The notes below the pieces were generated by a model. The model was not told the origin of the DNA, ran no database searches, and worked only from the letters and a program-made list of their open reading frames with translations. From Planctomycetota bacterium (GTDB lineage: Bacteria; Planctomycetota; UBA1135; UBA2386), in NCBI GenBank assembly GCA_016716265.1, contig JADJWQ010000006.1, positions 930,001 through 994,000 on the forward strand: a stretch of 64,000 nucleotides of DNA, in the 5' to 3' direction. Below, piece by piece: positions 33,974 to 42,726 of the stretch (positions are counted from its first letter, which is position 1; each line of letters opens with the position of its first letter). The translations under genes and the position numbers were made by a program.

Positions 33974-34876
33974 ATGAGCACGCCGCGCCTCCGACTCCCG
34001 ATCGCCCTCGCCCTGACCGCCGTCGCCGGTGGCTTCGGCGGCACCGGTCCGTCCGCTCACGCCGCGGCGGCACCGGTGCTGCAGCAGGACCCGCAGCCCC
34101 AGGATCCGCCGCAGCAGCCGGAGGTCGGCAGCCAGCCGACACCCACGCCGGGTGGCGGTGAGCAGGGTGGCGGCGAGCAGGGTGGCGGTGAGCAGGCAGG
34201 CGGTCAACCGGCCGGCGGCGAGGGCGCGACGCCGGCGGAGACCCCGCCGGCCGGGCCGGACATCGCCGAGCCACAGCCGATCGGGGACCCAGCGGTCGAC
34301 CGCCTGGTCGCGTTCATCCGCGAGCAGCAGATCGACCGGTCGAAGCTCGCCTGGCGCACGTCGCTGCCGAAGCCGCCGCTCGACGAGGTCACCTTCGACC
34401 CCGCGAAGACCTACGTGTGGACGCTGACGACGAACCGCGGCCCGCTGCGCTTCCGGCTGCTGCCCCGCGTCGCGCCGCACCACGTCGCGAATCTGATCTA
34501 CCTGACGGAGCTCGGCTTCTACGACCAGCTCGGCTTCCACCGCGTGATCACCGGCTTCATGGCGCAGGGTGGCTGTCCGCTCGGCAGCGGCAGCGGCAAT
34601 CCGGGCTACGAGATCGCCGGCGAGTTCCAGGACCATGTCGGCCACGACCGCCGCGGTCTGCTGAGCACCGCGAACAGCGGCCCGGGCACCGACGGCAGCC
34701 AGTTCTTCATCCTGTTCGGTCCGTCGCCGACGCTCGACGGCAAGCACACGATCTTCGGCGGGCTGGTCGGCGGCCGGGCGACGCTCCGCAAGATCGAGGC
34801 GCTGGCGGTGCCGAGCGAACCGGGCAAGCCGCTCGAGCCGATCGTCATCGAATCGGCTTCGATCACCGTCGAGTGA
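33974..34876 (+). CDS. Secreted peptidyl-prolyl cis-trans isomerase (cyclophilin type)
   Basis: The 300-residue protein has a signal peptide (RLPIALALTAVAGGFGG), a Gln/Pro/Gly linker with three GGGEQ repeats encoded by 15-bp DNA units, and a cyclophilin domain in the last 170 residues: TNRGPLRFRLLPRVAPHHVA, YDQLGFHRVITGFMAQGG, ANSGPGTDGSQFFILFG and LDGKHTIFGGLVGG. The catalytic Arg in FHRV and the Phe and Gln of the active site are present. It assists protein folding outside the cytoplasm. It lies about 100 bp after the CHAD gene with its own likely promoter. The usual FHRVI motif keeps function credible. Confidence 0.9.
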   Translation: MSTPRLRLPIALALTAVAGGFGGTGPSAHAAAAPVLQQDPQPQDPPQQPEVGSQPTPTPGGGEQGGGEQGGGEQAGGQPAGGEGATPAETPPAGPDIAEPQPIGDPAVDRLVAFIREQQIDRSKLAWRTSLPKPPLDEVTFDPAKTYVWTLTTNRGPLRFRLLPRVAPHHVANLIYLTELGFYDQLGFHRVITGFMAQGGCPLGSGSGNPGYEIAGEFQDHVGHDRRGLLSTANSGPGTDGSQFFILFGPSPTLDGKHTIFGGLVGGRATLRKIEALAVPSEPGKPLEPIVIESASITVE

Positions 34877-34918
34877 GCGGCTGCGCGCTCGCACGGCGAA
34901 CCTCGCGCACGATCCCGC

Positions 34919-34969
34919 TTCGGACGCCCACCCCCCTTCGGACGCCCACCCCGTTCGGAAGCCCACGCC
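34919..34969. repeat. Three imperfect 16-bp direct repeats just before argJ
   Basis: TTCGGACGCCCACCCC occurs at 34919 and 34937, then a variant TTCGGAAGCCCACGCC at 34954 that ends right at the argJ ATG. They fill the position where a ribosome binding site would be expected, and no Shine-Dalgarno sequence is seen. Confidence 0.7.
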
Positions 34970-36157
34970 ATGACGGTCGCCCCGGCCGGCTCGATCCTGC
35001 CGCTCCCCGCCGGCTTCCGCGCCGCCGGCACCTGGGCCGGCATCAAGAAGCCCGGCCGCGGCTCCGACCTCGGCGTGCTGATCGCCGACGCCGCACGTCC
35101 CGCCGCGGCGATGTTCACGCGCAATGCGCTGCAGGGCTCGCACATCCACGTGTGTCGCGAGCACCTCGCGCTGTCGGGCGGCCTCGTGCGGGCGATCGTC
35201 GTCAATTCCGGCAATGCCAATTGCGCGACCGGCGAGCGCGGTATCGCCGATGCGCGCCGCACGGCCGCCGTCGTCGGCGCCGAGCTCGGCTGTCCCGCGG
35301 AGCAGATCCTGCCGATCAGCACCGGCGCGATCGGCGCGCCGCTGCCGATGGACAAGTTGCTGGGCGCGCTGCCCGACCTGTGCCGCCAGGCGAGCGCCGA
35401 TGGCGTCACCGAATTCGCGCGCGCGATCATGACGACCGACACGTTCCCGAAGATCGAGACCGAGGAGCTCGGCGACGGCGCCCGCGCGAGCGGCGTCGCG
35501 AAGGGCGCCGGCATGATCCACCCGGACATGGCGACGATGCTCGGCTTCCTCGCGACGGACGCCGCAGTCCCCGCCGCCGCGCTCGACGCGCTGTGCCGGC
35601 GCGTCGTCGCGCGCAGCTTCCATCGCATCACGATCGACGGCGACACGTCGCCGAACGACACCGTCGTGCTGTGGACCGGCGCCCGACCGACCGCCGGAGG
35701 CGAGCCGCTCGCGACCGCGCTGGAGCGCGTCGCCGCGCGCCTGTGCCGCCAGATCGCAGCCGACGGCGAGGGCGCGACTCGCCTCGTCACCGTGCAGGTG
35801 CGCGGGGCCGCGAGCGAGGACGATGCGGCTCGCGTCGGCCGCACGATCGCGACCAGCCCGCTCGTCAAGACCGCGATCGCCGGTCGCGACCCGAACTGGG
35901 GCCGCATCCTGTCGGCCGCCGGCCGGACCGGCGTGGCGATCCGGGTCGAGCGCGCGGCGGTGTGGATCGGTGACACCTTCGTGTTCGAGCGCGGCGAGCC
36001 GTTCCCGGAGCGCGAGCCCGCCGCGTGGCGCCACCTCAACGAGCAGCGCGAGGTGACGATCGGCGTCGACCTCGGCGTCGGCGACGCGCAGGCCGACGTG
36101 TGGACCTGCGACCTGACCGCCGACTACGTGCGCATCAACGCCGACTATCGGACCTGA
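34970..36157 (+). CDS. argJ: Bifunctional glutamate N-acetyltransferase / amino-acid N-acetyltransferase
   Basis: The 395-residue protein matches ArgJ throughout: AAAMFTRNALQGSHI, AIVVNSGNANCATGERG, ILPISTGAIGAPLPM, and the autocleavage site AKGAGMIHPDMATMLGF, where the Thr of ATML becomes the N-terminal nucleophile of the beta chain. HRITIDGDTSPNDTVVLW, AIAGRDPNWGRILSAAG and a C-terminal DYVRINADYRT also fit. ArgJ moves acetyl groups from N-acetylornithine to glutamate in arginine synthesis, and also makes N-acetylglutamate from acetyl-CoA. It is not next to other arg genes. Start ATG at 34970; no Shine-Dalgarno is seen, only 16-bp repeats. Confidence 0.95.
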   Translation: MTVAPAGSILPLPAGFRAAGTWAGIKKPGRGSDLGVLIADAARPAAAMFTRNALQGSHIHVCREHLALSGGLVRAIVVNSGNANCATGERGIADARRTAAVVGAELGCPAEQILPISTGAIGAPLPMDKLLGALPDLCRQASADGVTEFARAIMTTDTFPKIETEELGDGARASGVAKGAGMIHPDMATMLGFLATDAAVPAAALDALCRRVVARSFHRITIDGDTSPNDTVVLWTGARPTAGGEPLATALERVAARLCRQIAADGEGATRLVTVQVRGAASEDDAARVGRTIATSPLVKTAIAGRDPNWGRILSAAGRTGVAIRVERAAVWIGDTFVFERGEPFPEREPAAWRHLNEQREVTIGVDLGVGDAQADVWTCDLTADYVRINADYRT

Positions 36158-36367
36158 GCCCCGGCGGGCGCACCCGCGGCGGGATCGGACGCACGGCCTC
36201 GAATGCCCGGTCGCCGCCGGGACCTCGAGTCCGTCGGGTCGCTCGCGGCCGCGCGAAGGTGGCCACGGATGGGGCATCCGCCGGGACCCGCGGTCGACCT
36301 GGGGACGGCTTTCGGGGATTTTGTCTCCGGTCGTCTCGGCGGTCTGCGCCCGAGCCGGAGGATCCCC

Positions 36368-36994
36368 ATGTCCCCTGCGTTCCTCGAACTCCTCGACGGC
36401 GCGCGCCGCGGTGACGCGGCGTGCCTCGACCAGCTGGTGCAGCGGCACTATCCAGACGTGCAGCGGATGGTGCACCGCTGGCTGGCCCAGGACGTGCGCG
36501 CGAAGCGGCCCTGGTTCGGGGCGATGCTCAGCACCGGCGACATCGTCCAGGAGGTCTTCCTCGGCGTCGTCCGCGACCTCGACGACGTGCGCGCCGACGA
36601 CGAGCCGAGCTTCGTCGGGCTGCTGGCGACGCTCGTGAAGAACCGGATCCTCGACGCGATCCGCCGCCACGAGGCCGTGCGCCGCGACGGCCGGCGCATC
36701 GAGCGGGGCGACGCCGTCGAGCGCAGCCCGTCGGGGCCCGCCGCCGACCCGTCGGTCGTCGCGGAGCAGCGCGACGCGGTCGCAGCCTACCGGATCGGGC
36801 TGGTCACGCTGCGACCGCGCGAGCAGGAGCTGGTCCGCCGCCGCCTGGAATCCGAGACGCCGTTCCGCGAGCTCGCCGAGCAGCTCGGCTACCCGTCCGA
36901 GGACGCCGCCCGCAAGGCGTTCCGGGCCGCTCAGGCCCGCCTGCTGTCCCAGCTCGCCCGTTCCCTCGACACCAGCCCCCGACGGCCGGCATGA
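36368..36994 (+). CDS. ECF-type RNA polymerase sigma factor
   Basis: The 208-residue protein has region 2 (FLELLDGARRGDAACLDQLV, DIVQEVFLGVVRDL, FVGLLATLVKNRILDAIRRH) and region 4 (VTLRPREQELVRRRLESETP, FRELAEQLGY, ARKAFRAAQARL). It is the planctomycete sigma-70-like type. GGAGG lies seven bases before the ATG at 36368, a clear ribosome binding site and the basis for choosing this start. The next gene, a kinase, begins in its stop codon (ATGA), so both are made together and likely work on one signal path. Confidence 0.88.
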   Translation: MSPAFLELLDGARRGDAACLDQLVQRHYPDVQRMVHRWLAQDVRAKRPWFGAMLSTGDIVQEVFLGVVRDLDDVRADDEPSFVGLLATLVKNRILDAIRRHEAVRRDGRRIERGDAVERSPSGPAADPSVVAEQRDAVAAYRIGLVTLRPREQELVRRRLESETPFRELAEQLGYPSEDAARKAFRAAQARLLSQLARSLDTSPRRPA

Positions 36995-39525
36995 CCGACC
37001 CCGCCCTGACCGACCTGATCCGACGCGCCCTCGAGCTCGGCGAGCAGGGCGAGACCGTCGACCTCGACGCGCTGACGGCGGGGCGCCCCGAGCTCCGCGA
37101 GGCCCTGGCGACCGCGCTGCAGCTCGCACCGCGGCTCGCCGACCTGCAGCGCCGCGCGCGCGACGCGCAGGGCGAGGCCCCGGTCGTGCTCGGCGGTCGC
37201 TACCGCCTCGAGCATCCGATCGGAGCCGGCGCGATGGGCACGGTGCACCGCGCGGTCGACCTGAGTCTCGAGCGCCCGGTCGCGCTGAAGATCCTGCACC
37301 GCGACCTGTTCGACGGCCCGCAGGCCGTCGAGCGGTTCGCGCGCGAGGCGCTCGTGCTCGCGCAGCTCAGCCATCCGAACGTCGTCACCGTGTTCGACCG
37401 CGGCGAGGACGCGTCGGGCGCGAGCTTCCTCGTGATGGAGCTGCTCGAGGGTGCGTCGTTGGCGACGCTCCTCGCCGACGCCAGCGAGCGGACCGACGGC
37501 GACCCACGGCGGCTGACCGAAACGCGCTGGGTCGGCGAGCTGCTCGGTGGCCCCGCGCCGCGCGAGACGAACCACCTGCGGCTGCTGGTGTCGTGGTGTG
37601 CCGACCTCGCGGCGGGGCTGCACGCCGCGCACCTCGCCGGCGTCTACCACCGCGACGTCAAGCCGTCCAACGTGCTGATCCGTCGCGACGGCGTGCCGGT
37701 ATTGCTCGACTTCGGTATCGCGGCCCGCAATGCGCACGGCACCATCAGCAATGCCACCCAGGTGCTCGGCACGCCCGCATACATGGCGCCTGAGCAGGCC
37801 TCCCGCTCGCCCTCGAGCGGCCCGGCGCTCGACGTGTACGGACTGTCCGCGACGCTGTACCACATGGTCACGCTGCGGTCGCCGTACTCAGGCACACCGG
37901 TGGAGGTCATCCACGCGCTGTCGCACCAGGACCCGGTGCCGGCGGCACGGCTGCATCCCGGCGTCCCGCGCGACCTGCAGGCGATCCTCGACAAGGGCAT
38001 GGAGCGCGACCCGCGGCGCCGCTATGCGACCGCCGCGGACCTCGAGGCCGACCTGCGGGCCTTCCTCGCCCACCAGCCGGTGCGCGCCCGACCGCTCGGC
38101 CTGCTGACGCGGAGCGTCCGCACGATGCGTCGCTCGCGCGAGCTGCGCGCCGCCGCGATCGTGCTGCTGTTGCTGGCGCTCGGCGGAGCGTGGTGGCTGG
38201 TCCGCGAGCGGCAACGGGCCGCGGACCTCGCGAGCTGGCAGCAGCACTGGCAGTCGATCCCGCCGAGCCTCGGGCTCGTCGACTTCGGCGTGCGCCGGAT
38301 CACGGATCCGGAGCGGCTCGCGGCGACGACCGCGCTGCTCGACGACTGCGTGCGCCTGCGGCCCGACGAGCTGGAGGGTCGCGTGCTGCGCGCGGCGTTC
38401 CGGCTCGACCACCAGCAACCGCGCGGAGCCGCCGACGACATGGAGCACGTGGCGGAGGTCGAGGACACGCCCTACCTGACCGCACTCGCGGCCCGCTACC
38501 GAGCGCTGCCGCCAGACGCGGCCGACCACCGCGCCCTGCGGCTCGACGACCTGCCCGAGCCGACGACGCCCGCCGACCGTTACGTCGCGGGCTACCACGT
38601 GCTGCGCGGACGCCCGAGCCCCGCTGCGATGCCCGCGTTGCGCGACCTGCTGCAGGTCGGTGCGGACGCCGGTCACGAACCGTGCCTGGAGCTGCTCGCA
38701 CCGGTCGTCGCCGCGATCGCCAATTACGACAAGCTCACCGGGAACGGCCGCTACCTGGAGCAGTTCGAGCTCGCCGCGCGCCTCGCCGATCGGCTCGAGA
38801 CGAAGCGCGGCTTCCACACAGCGTGGACGCGCCACACCTACGCCGCCGCATTGCTCGGCGCCGAGCGCTATGCGGAGGCTCTCCAGCCATTGCGTGACGC
38901 GGTCACGCTCTACCCGACGGGCGCCGGCCAATGGGCCAATCTCGGCGTCGCTTATCGCAATCTCAGGTACCCCGAGTGGGCGCAGGTCTGCCTCGCGGAG
39001 GCATTGCGCCTGCAGCCGGGCCACCCGCTCGCGGCGCACAACCTCGTCCAGGTGCTCGCCGACCTGCGGCTCTTCGACGACGCCGAGGCCCTCGACCGCC
39101 AGATCCCGGCGGGCAATGGAGCGCTGGCGCGGATCCGTGCCGCGTGGCGCACGGGCTACCTGTTCCGCGAGCGCGCGACGGTCGCGGAGAGCGAGGCCGA
39201 GCGCCGCCGTCTTGCCGACCTGGCACGCGACGCGTTCCAGCAGGCCTCCGACCTCGGCGAGCCGACCGCCGGCCACGAGGTGCTGAAGGCCACCGCCATC
39301 GCGAACGGCGACGGCCTGCTGCTGGCGCGCGGCATCTCCGCCGGGCTCGCGGGCGACCCCGTCAACTGGCGCGCCATCGAGAGCCTGGCCCAGGCCCTGT
39401 CCAGCGAGTCCACGACGACCCCCGAACTCGCCGACTTCCTCTTCGCCCTGTCGGCCCGGCTGAAGCCGGCCCCCGACGCGGCACCTCTGCCCCCGCCGTC
39501 GACCCGCAACCTGGCACCCAGATGA
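36991..39525 (+). CDS. Transmembrane Ser/Thr protein kinase with TPR-like C-terminus
   Basis: The 844-residue protein has a 65-residue leader, a PknB-like kinase (GAGAMGTVHRA loop; VALKILH lysine; YHRDVKPSNVL catalytic loop near residue 220; LLDFGIA near 240; GTPAYMAPEQ), a single membrane helix near residues 387-405 (AAIVLLLLALGGAWWLV) and an extracytoplasmic region of about 440 residues with TPR-like helices (FRLDHQQPRGAADDMEHVAE; WANLGVAYRNLRYPEWAQVC). All catalytic motifs are present. It is coupled to the sigma factor by ATGA and to the following secreted protein by ATGA, a three-gene translationally linked unit. The kinase may sense the secreted partner. Confidence 0.9.
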   Translation: MTDPALTDLIRRALELGEQGETVDLDALTAGRPELREALATALQLAPRLADLQRRARDAQGEAPVVLGGRYRLEHPIGAGAMGTVHRAVDLSLERPVALKILHRDLFDGPQAVERFAREALVLAQLSHPNVVTVFDRGEDASGASFLVMELLEGASLATLLADASERTDGDPRRLTETRWVGELLGGPAPRETNHLRLLVSWCADLAAGLHAAHLAGVYHRDVKPSNVLIRRDGVPVLLDFGIAARNAHGTISNATQVLGTPAYMAPEQASRSPSSGPALDVYGLSATLYHMVTLRSPYSGTPVEVIHALSHQDPVPAARLHPGVPRDLQAILDKGMERDPRRRYATAADLEADLRAFLAHQPVRARPLGLLTRSVRTMRRSRELRAAAIVLLLLALGGAWWLVRERQRAADLASWQQHWQSIPPSLGLVDFGVRRITDPERLAATTALLDDCVRLRPDELEGRVLRAAFRLDHQQPRGAADDMEHVAEVEDTPYLTALAARYRALPPDAADHRALRLDDLPEPTTPADRYVAGYHVLRGRPSPAAMPALRDLLQVGADAGHEPCLELLAPVVAAIANYDKLTGNGRYLEQFELAARLADRLETKRGFHTAWTRHTYAAALLGAERYAEALQPLRDAVTLYPTGAGQWANLGVAYRNLRYPEWAQVCLAEALRLQPGHPLAAHNLVQVLADLRLFDDAEALDRQIPAGNGALARIRAAWRTGYLFRERATVAESEAERRRLADLARDAFQQASDLGEPTAGHEVLKATAIANGDGLLLARGISAGLAGDPVNWRAIESLAQALSSESTTTPELADFLFALSARLKPAPDAAPLPPPSTRNLAPR

Positions 39526-40946
39526 AGCTGTCCGAACTGCTGATCACCGCTTCCGCCGCCGCCGCGCTCTGCACCGGCGTCCATGCCCAACGCGGCCCGT
39601 TGGGAGCCACCGATCTGGCGCTGTCCGTGCGCCCGGTCGCCGAGCTGCCGCAGCAGCCCGAGCGCGTCTACATCAAGGCACCGGGCGATCAGACCACACC
39701 GCCATTCGAGCCGACTCCCACCGGCTTCTCCCACCATCGAAACCAGCTGCTTCCCGCGCTCACGCACCAGATCGACATCATCGGCGTCTCGATCGGCAGG
39801 GATCACGTCCCCCCCATCGACGCGAACGGCGTGATGGTCGCCAACCCGGGCTCGTGGACCGCTGTCGTGTTCAGCCGCGAGGGGGAGCCGGACGGCTACG
39901 CCGTGCGCTCCTACTTCCTGGAGGAATCGGTCGGGATCGACGAGGGTGACGTCGGCGCCGTGGTCGCGACGATACCGGAAGGTGCGATCCGCCACGCGAA
40001 CAACGAGGACATCGACGCGCTCGACGTCTGGCTCTCGGACCTCTACACGCAGGAGAAGGCCGTCGGCGAGGAAGCCGCACCGGTGATGTCCACGTTCTAC
40101 TTCACCATCAGTGCGACATCGATCACGTCGGAGATCCACCCGTGGTTCGGCACCCATCCGATCTCCGCGGCAACGATCTTCAAAGTCGAGTGGAACGGAA
40201 CGAGCTGGTCGTCGCCCACGGTCTACAAGAGCAGGATCGACCTGGGCTATACGCAGGAGACGTCGGTCGAGATCGACGGCCTGGCGATCGACGACACCAA
40301 CGACCGGATCGTCGTGTCGCTCGTCGTGCAACAGAACTCGACTCCCGAGCGCGCGGAGGAGGAGCTCATGTTCCTGACCGGAGCCCCGACGAACCCGCAC
40401 CTGGTCGCCGTCATGCGTACGGACATGACCTCCGTCGGTTCGGTTCTCGCTCCGCCCAACGGTGGAACCGGAGGCGGCGGCACGAGCGCGGGTGTCGACG
40501 CGATCAGCTTCTTCGATCCGGATATCCCACCCGGTCCGACGGCCTATTACCTGTGCGCGAACGCGCTGTTCTCAAGGGAGGCGAGTCCGTTCCAGCCGGC
40601 CTACCCGGGCGGGTCCCAGTTCCGGATGTCGCTGTTCCGGCGCGGTTCCACGACTCAGTCCGGCACGTTCAACGAAATCGTCGTGCAGGCATCGCGTGCG
40701 TCGGCGGGTGCGTCGGGCACCCTGTTCGTGAGCGCGTGGTTCGAATCCGTGGATCAGTGGTACGACTTCGCTCCGATCGCCGTGGCGACCAACCAGGAGA
40801 CGATCGAGTTCCCGATCTCCGGGATCCCGTCCCTGGGCTATCCGGTGTTCGTCGGCCCCACGGTCTCGATGGACTTCGTGATGTTGTTCTTGCCGTCCGG
40901 CCAGTCGCCGCTGGACGCGCCACTCCCCATGCGGATCTGGTACTGA
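39522..40946 (+). CDS. Secreted hypothetical protein linked to kinase operon
   Basis: The 474-residue protein has a signal peptide (KLSELLITASAAAALCTGVH ending near AQ) and no recognised domain. The mature part is beta-rich with many Ser/Thr/Gly, including SRIDLGYTQETSVEIDGLAI, a PNGGTGGGGTSAG linker, and TMSLFRR-type segments; the C-terminal 150 residues (SQFRMSLFRRGSTTQSG; MDFVMLFLPSGQSPLDAP) have the pattern of the C-terminal repeats common in planctomycete surface proteins. The ATG at 39522 overlaps the kinase stop by four bases. It could be the ligand or effector of the kinase, which is inference. Confidence 0.65.
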   Translation: MKLSELLITASAAAALCTGVHAQRGPLGATDLALSVRPVAELPQQPERVYIKAPGDQTTPPFEPTPTGFSHHRNQLLPALTHQIDIIGVSIGRDHVPPIDANGVMVANPGSWTAVVFSREGEPDGYAVRSYFLEESVGIDEGDVGAVVATIPEGAIRHANNEDIDALDVWLSDLYTQEKAVGEEAAPVMSTFYFTISATSITSEIHPWFGTHPISAATIFKVEWNGTSWSSPTVYKSRIDLGYTQETSVEIDGLAIDDTNDRIVVSLVVQQNSTPERAEEELMFLTGAPTNPHLVAVMRTDMTSVGSVLAPPNGGTGGGGTSAGVDAISFFDPDIPPGPTAYYLCANALFSREASPFQPAYPGGSQFRMSLFRRGSTTQSGTFNEIVVQASRASAGASGTLFVSAWFESVDQWYDFAPIAVATNQETIEFPISGIPSLGYPVFVGPTVSMDFVMLFLPSGQSPLDAPLPMRIWY

Positions 40947-40963
40947 GCGATCCTGACGGTTCG

Positions 40964-41017
40964 GGCACCGCGGCTCCGATGGAGTCGACTGCCTGTCCGA
41001 TCGGCTACCGCGGTGCC
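40964..41017. terminator. Possible bidirectional terminator hairpin
   Basis: GGCACCGCGG (40964-40973) is perfectly complementary to CCGCGGTGCC (41008-41017) across a 34-base spacer. It lies between converging genes and its right arm falls in the last codons of the MBL gene. No T-tract is present, so the role is uncertain. Confidence 0.35.
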
Positions 41018-41766
41018 GCGCGCACCCGCGAGCCCGGCACCACGTCGAGCGCGCCGGAGTCGAAGCGCACGATGCACTTCGTGCCACCGTCGTAGTCGGG
41101 CGCCTCGACCAGCAGCGTGCCCGGCTCGCCGAACGCCTCGCAACGGCGTTCGAGGGGCGCCGACCGCCCGGTCCAGAACCGCACGAATGGGTTGTCGGCG
41201 AGCTCGCGGCGGACCGTCGTGTCGCCCATGTGGCCGGGGTGCACCACGGTGTCGCCCGGCAGCGCGAGCAGCACGTCGAGCACGCTGTGACGCAGATCGT
41301 CGTAGGTCGTGTGGCCGCGCCCGCGAGTGCCGCCGACCGAGCCGCGGAACAGCGTGTCGCCGCTGAACAGGTCGCGCTCGTCGACGAGGAACGCCAGCTG
41401 ACCGACCGTGTGCCCGGGCACGTGCAGTGCGCGGATGTGGAGCCCGCCGACCACCAGCTCGTCGCCGTCGGCCAGCTCGACGTCGAGGTCACCGAACAGC
41501 GCGCGCTCGGCAGCGTGCCCGCACACCGGGCACCCGTAGCGCGCGCGGTAGTCGCCATTGTGCGCGACGTGATCGGGATGGTGGTGCGTGCACAGCACGT
41601 GCGTCAGCGTCAGCCGCTGCTCCGCGATCCGCTGCGCAATCGGCTCGAGGGGCCCGCCGGTATCGATGACGACCGCGGCGCCGCCCGGGCGGTCGGCGAC
41701 GAGCCACGAGTTCGACAACCAGCGCGGGTGCCGCGTGTGGAAGACGATCCCCGGGCCGGCCGACAT
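41005..41766 (-). CDS. MBL-fold metallo-hydrolase
   Basis: The 253-residue protein has the metallo-beta-lactamase motif THHHPDHVAHNG (H-x-H-x-D-H), a third metal His in VPGHTVGQLAFLV, the bridging Asp in LFSGDTLFRG and a His in VHPGHMGDTTVR. It resembles glyoxalase II or persulfide dioxygenase-like hydrolases. Two possible metals bind. The substrate is not set by sequence. Start ATG at 41764-41766. The upstream gene, an exported methyltransferase, ends 13 bp before it in the same direction, suggesting one transcript. The C-terminal residues fall in a perfect inverted repeat. Confidence 0.85.
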   Translation of the reverse strand: MSAGPGIVFHTRHPRWLSNSWLVADRPGGAAVVIDTGGPLEPIAQRIAEQRLTLTHVLCTHHHPDHVAHNGDYRARYGCPVCGHAAERALFGDLDVELADGDELVVGGLHIRALHVPGHTVGQLAFLVDERDLFSGDTLFRGSVGGTRGRGHTTYDDLRHSVLDVLLALPGDTVVHPGHMGDTTVRRELADNPFVRFWTGRSAPLERRCEAFGEPGTLLVEAPDYDGGTKCIVRFDSGALDVVPGSRVRAAPR

Positions 41767-41779
41767 CGTGCGCTGCGAG

Positions 41780-42619
41780 TCAGCGGCTGACGCGCTCGAA
41801 GCGCAGGAAGTAGTTCTCCTGCAGCAGGTCGTCGCGGCGCTCGGTCAGCCGGAAGCCCGACTCCTCGATCTCCCGCGTGAACACGTCCTCGCCCGCGCGC
41901 ACGTGCTCGAGCAGCCACGGCCGCGATACGCCCTCGATACGGTGGAAGTCGACGACGACGAGCTGGCCGCCGTCGCGCAACGCGCGGTGGATCGACGCCA
42001 GCGTGTTCAGCGGGAACTCGAAGTGGTGGTAGGTGTCGCAGACGAACACGAGGTCGACCGAGCCGTCCGGCAGCTCGACGGACTTCTCCGAGTTCTGCAC
42101 GACCTCGACGTTGTGCAGGCCCTCGCGCGCCGCGCGCTGCCGGAGCCAGCCGACGAACTCCGCGGAGATGTCGACGGAGTAGAGCTTGCCGCCATCGCTG
42201 ACCGCCTCGCTCAACGGCTTCAGGAACACGCCGGTGCCCGCGCCGACGTCGGCTACCGCCATGCCGGCGTGCAATCCGAGCGCGTCGACCAGCGCCGCGC
42301 GCTGCGCGAAGATCTCGCGGCTCTCGACCTCGAAGCGCTTCGCGTAGCTCTCGGCGGCGCCGTCCTCCAGGAACGTGTCATTGATGCCGGGCCGGACGTT
42401 GCGCTCGTCGACGAGCTGGCGGTCGCCGGAGTCGGGGTCCGGGTTGACCACCGGCTGGCTCCGCGCGGACTGCGGCGGAGCGGGCCCGGGCTCGGTGCAG
42501 CCAGCGCCGAGCACGACGAGCCACAGGGAGAGGCAGATCCCGAGGCGAAACGGCACCGGGCGCAGGCGCGGTGTCGGGAACGAGCGGTTCGGACGATTCG
42601 CGAGCGAGTGGGCACTCAT
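41780..42619 (-). CDS. Class I SAM methyltransferase with a signal-type N-terminus
   Basis: The 279-residue protein has a hydrophobic segment near residues 27-40 (LGICLSLWLVVLGAGC) after an Arg-rich start, followed by a Pro-rich linker, which looks like a signal or lipoprotein sequence (lipobox LGAGC is imperfect). The C-terminal 200 residues are a methyltransferase fold: ADVGAGTGVFLKPLSEAV (SAM loop), KLYSVDISAEFVGWL, VDLVFVCDTYHHFEFP and LVVVDFHRIEG. Exported SAM-dependent enzymes are unusual because SAM is thought to be cytoplasmic. Either the start is later, or the anchor keeps the domain on the cytoplasmic side. MBL hydrolase follows 13 bp downstream. Confidence 0.75.
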   Translation of the reverse strand: MSAHSLANRPNRSFPTPRLRPVPFRLGICLSLWLVVLGAGCTEPGPAPPQSARSQPVVNPDPDSGDRQLVDERNVRPGINDTFLEDGAAESYAKRFEVESREIFAQRAALVDALGLHAGMAVADVGAGTGVFLKPLSEAVSDGGKLYSVDISAEFVGWLRQRAAREGLHNVEVVQNSEKSVELPDGSVDLVFVCDTYHHFEFPLNTLASIHRALRDGGQLVVVDFHRIEGVSRPWLLEHVRAGEDVFTREIEESGFRLTERRDDLLQENYFLRFERVSR

Positions 42620-42726
42620 GGCGCGGTCGGGACGGGACGAGGGGCCGCGGAGCGCGACACCCGGGTTGTATCGTGAAGCGGACCAGCGGACATCCGCGGA
42701 ATCCGGCGGCCGGGAGCCGCGCTGCT

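Noticed and set aside
31931..37129. Long open frame on the minus strand opposite ppx, CHAD, cyclophilin, argJ and the sigma factor
   Set aside because: It is a GC-rich shadow: it covers several well-supported plus-strand genes and reads as Arg/Ala/Gln-rich text without domains.
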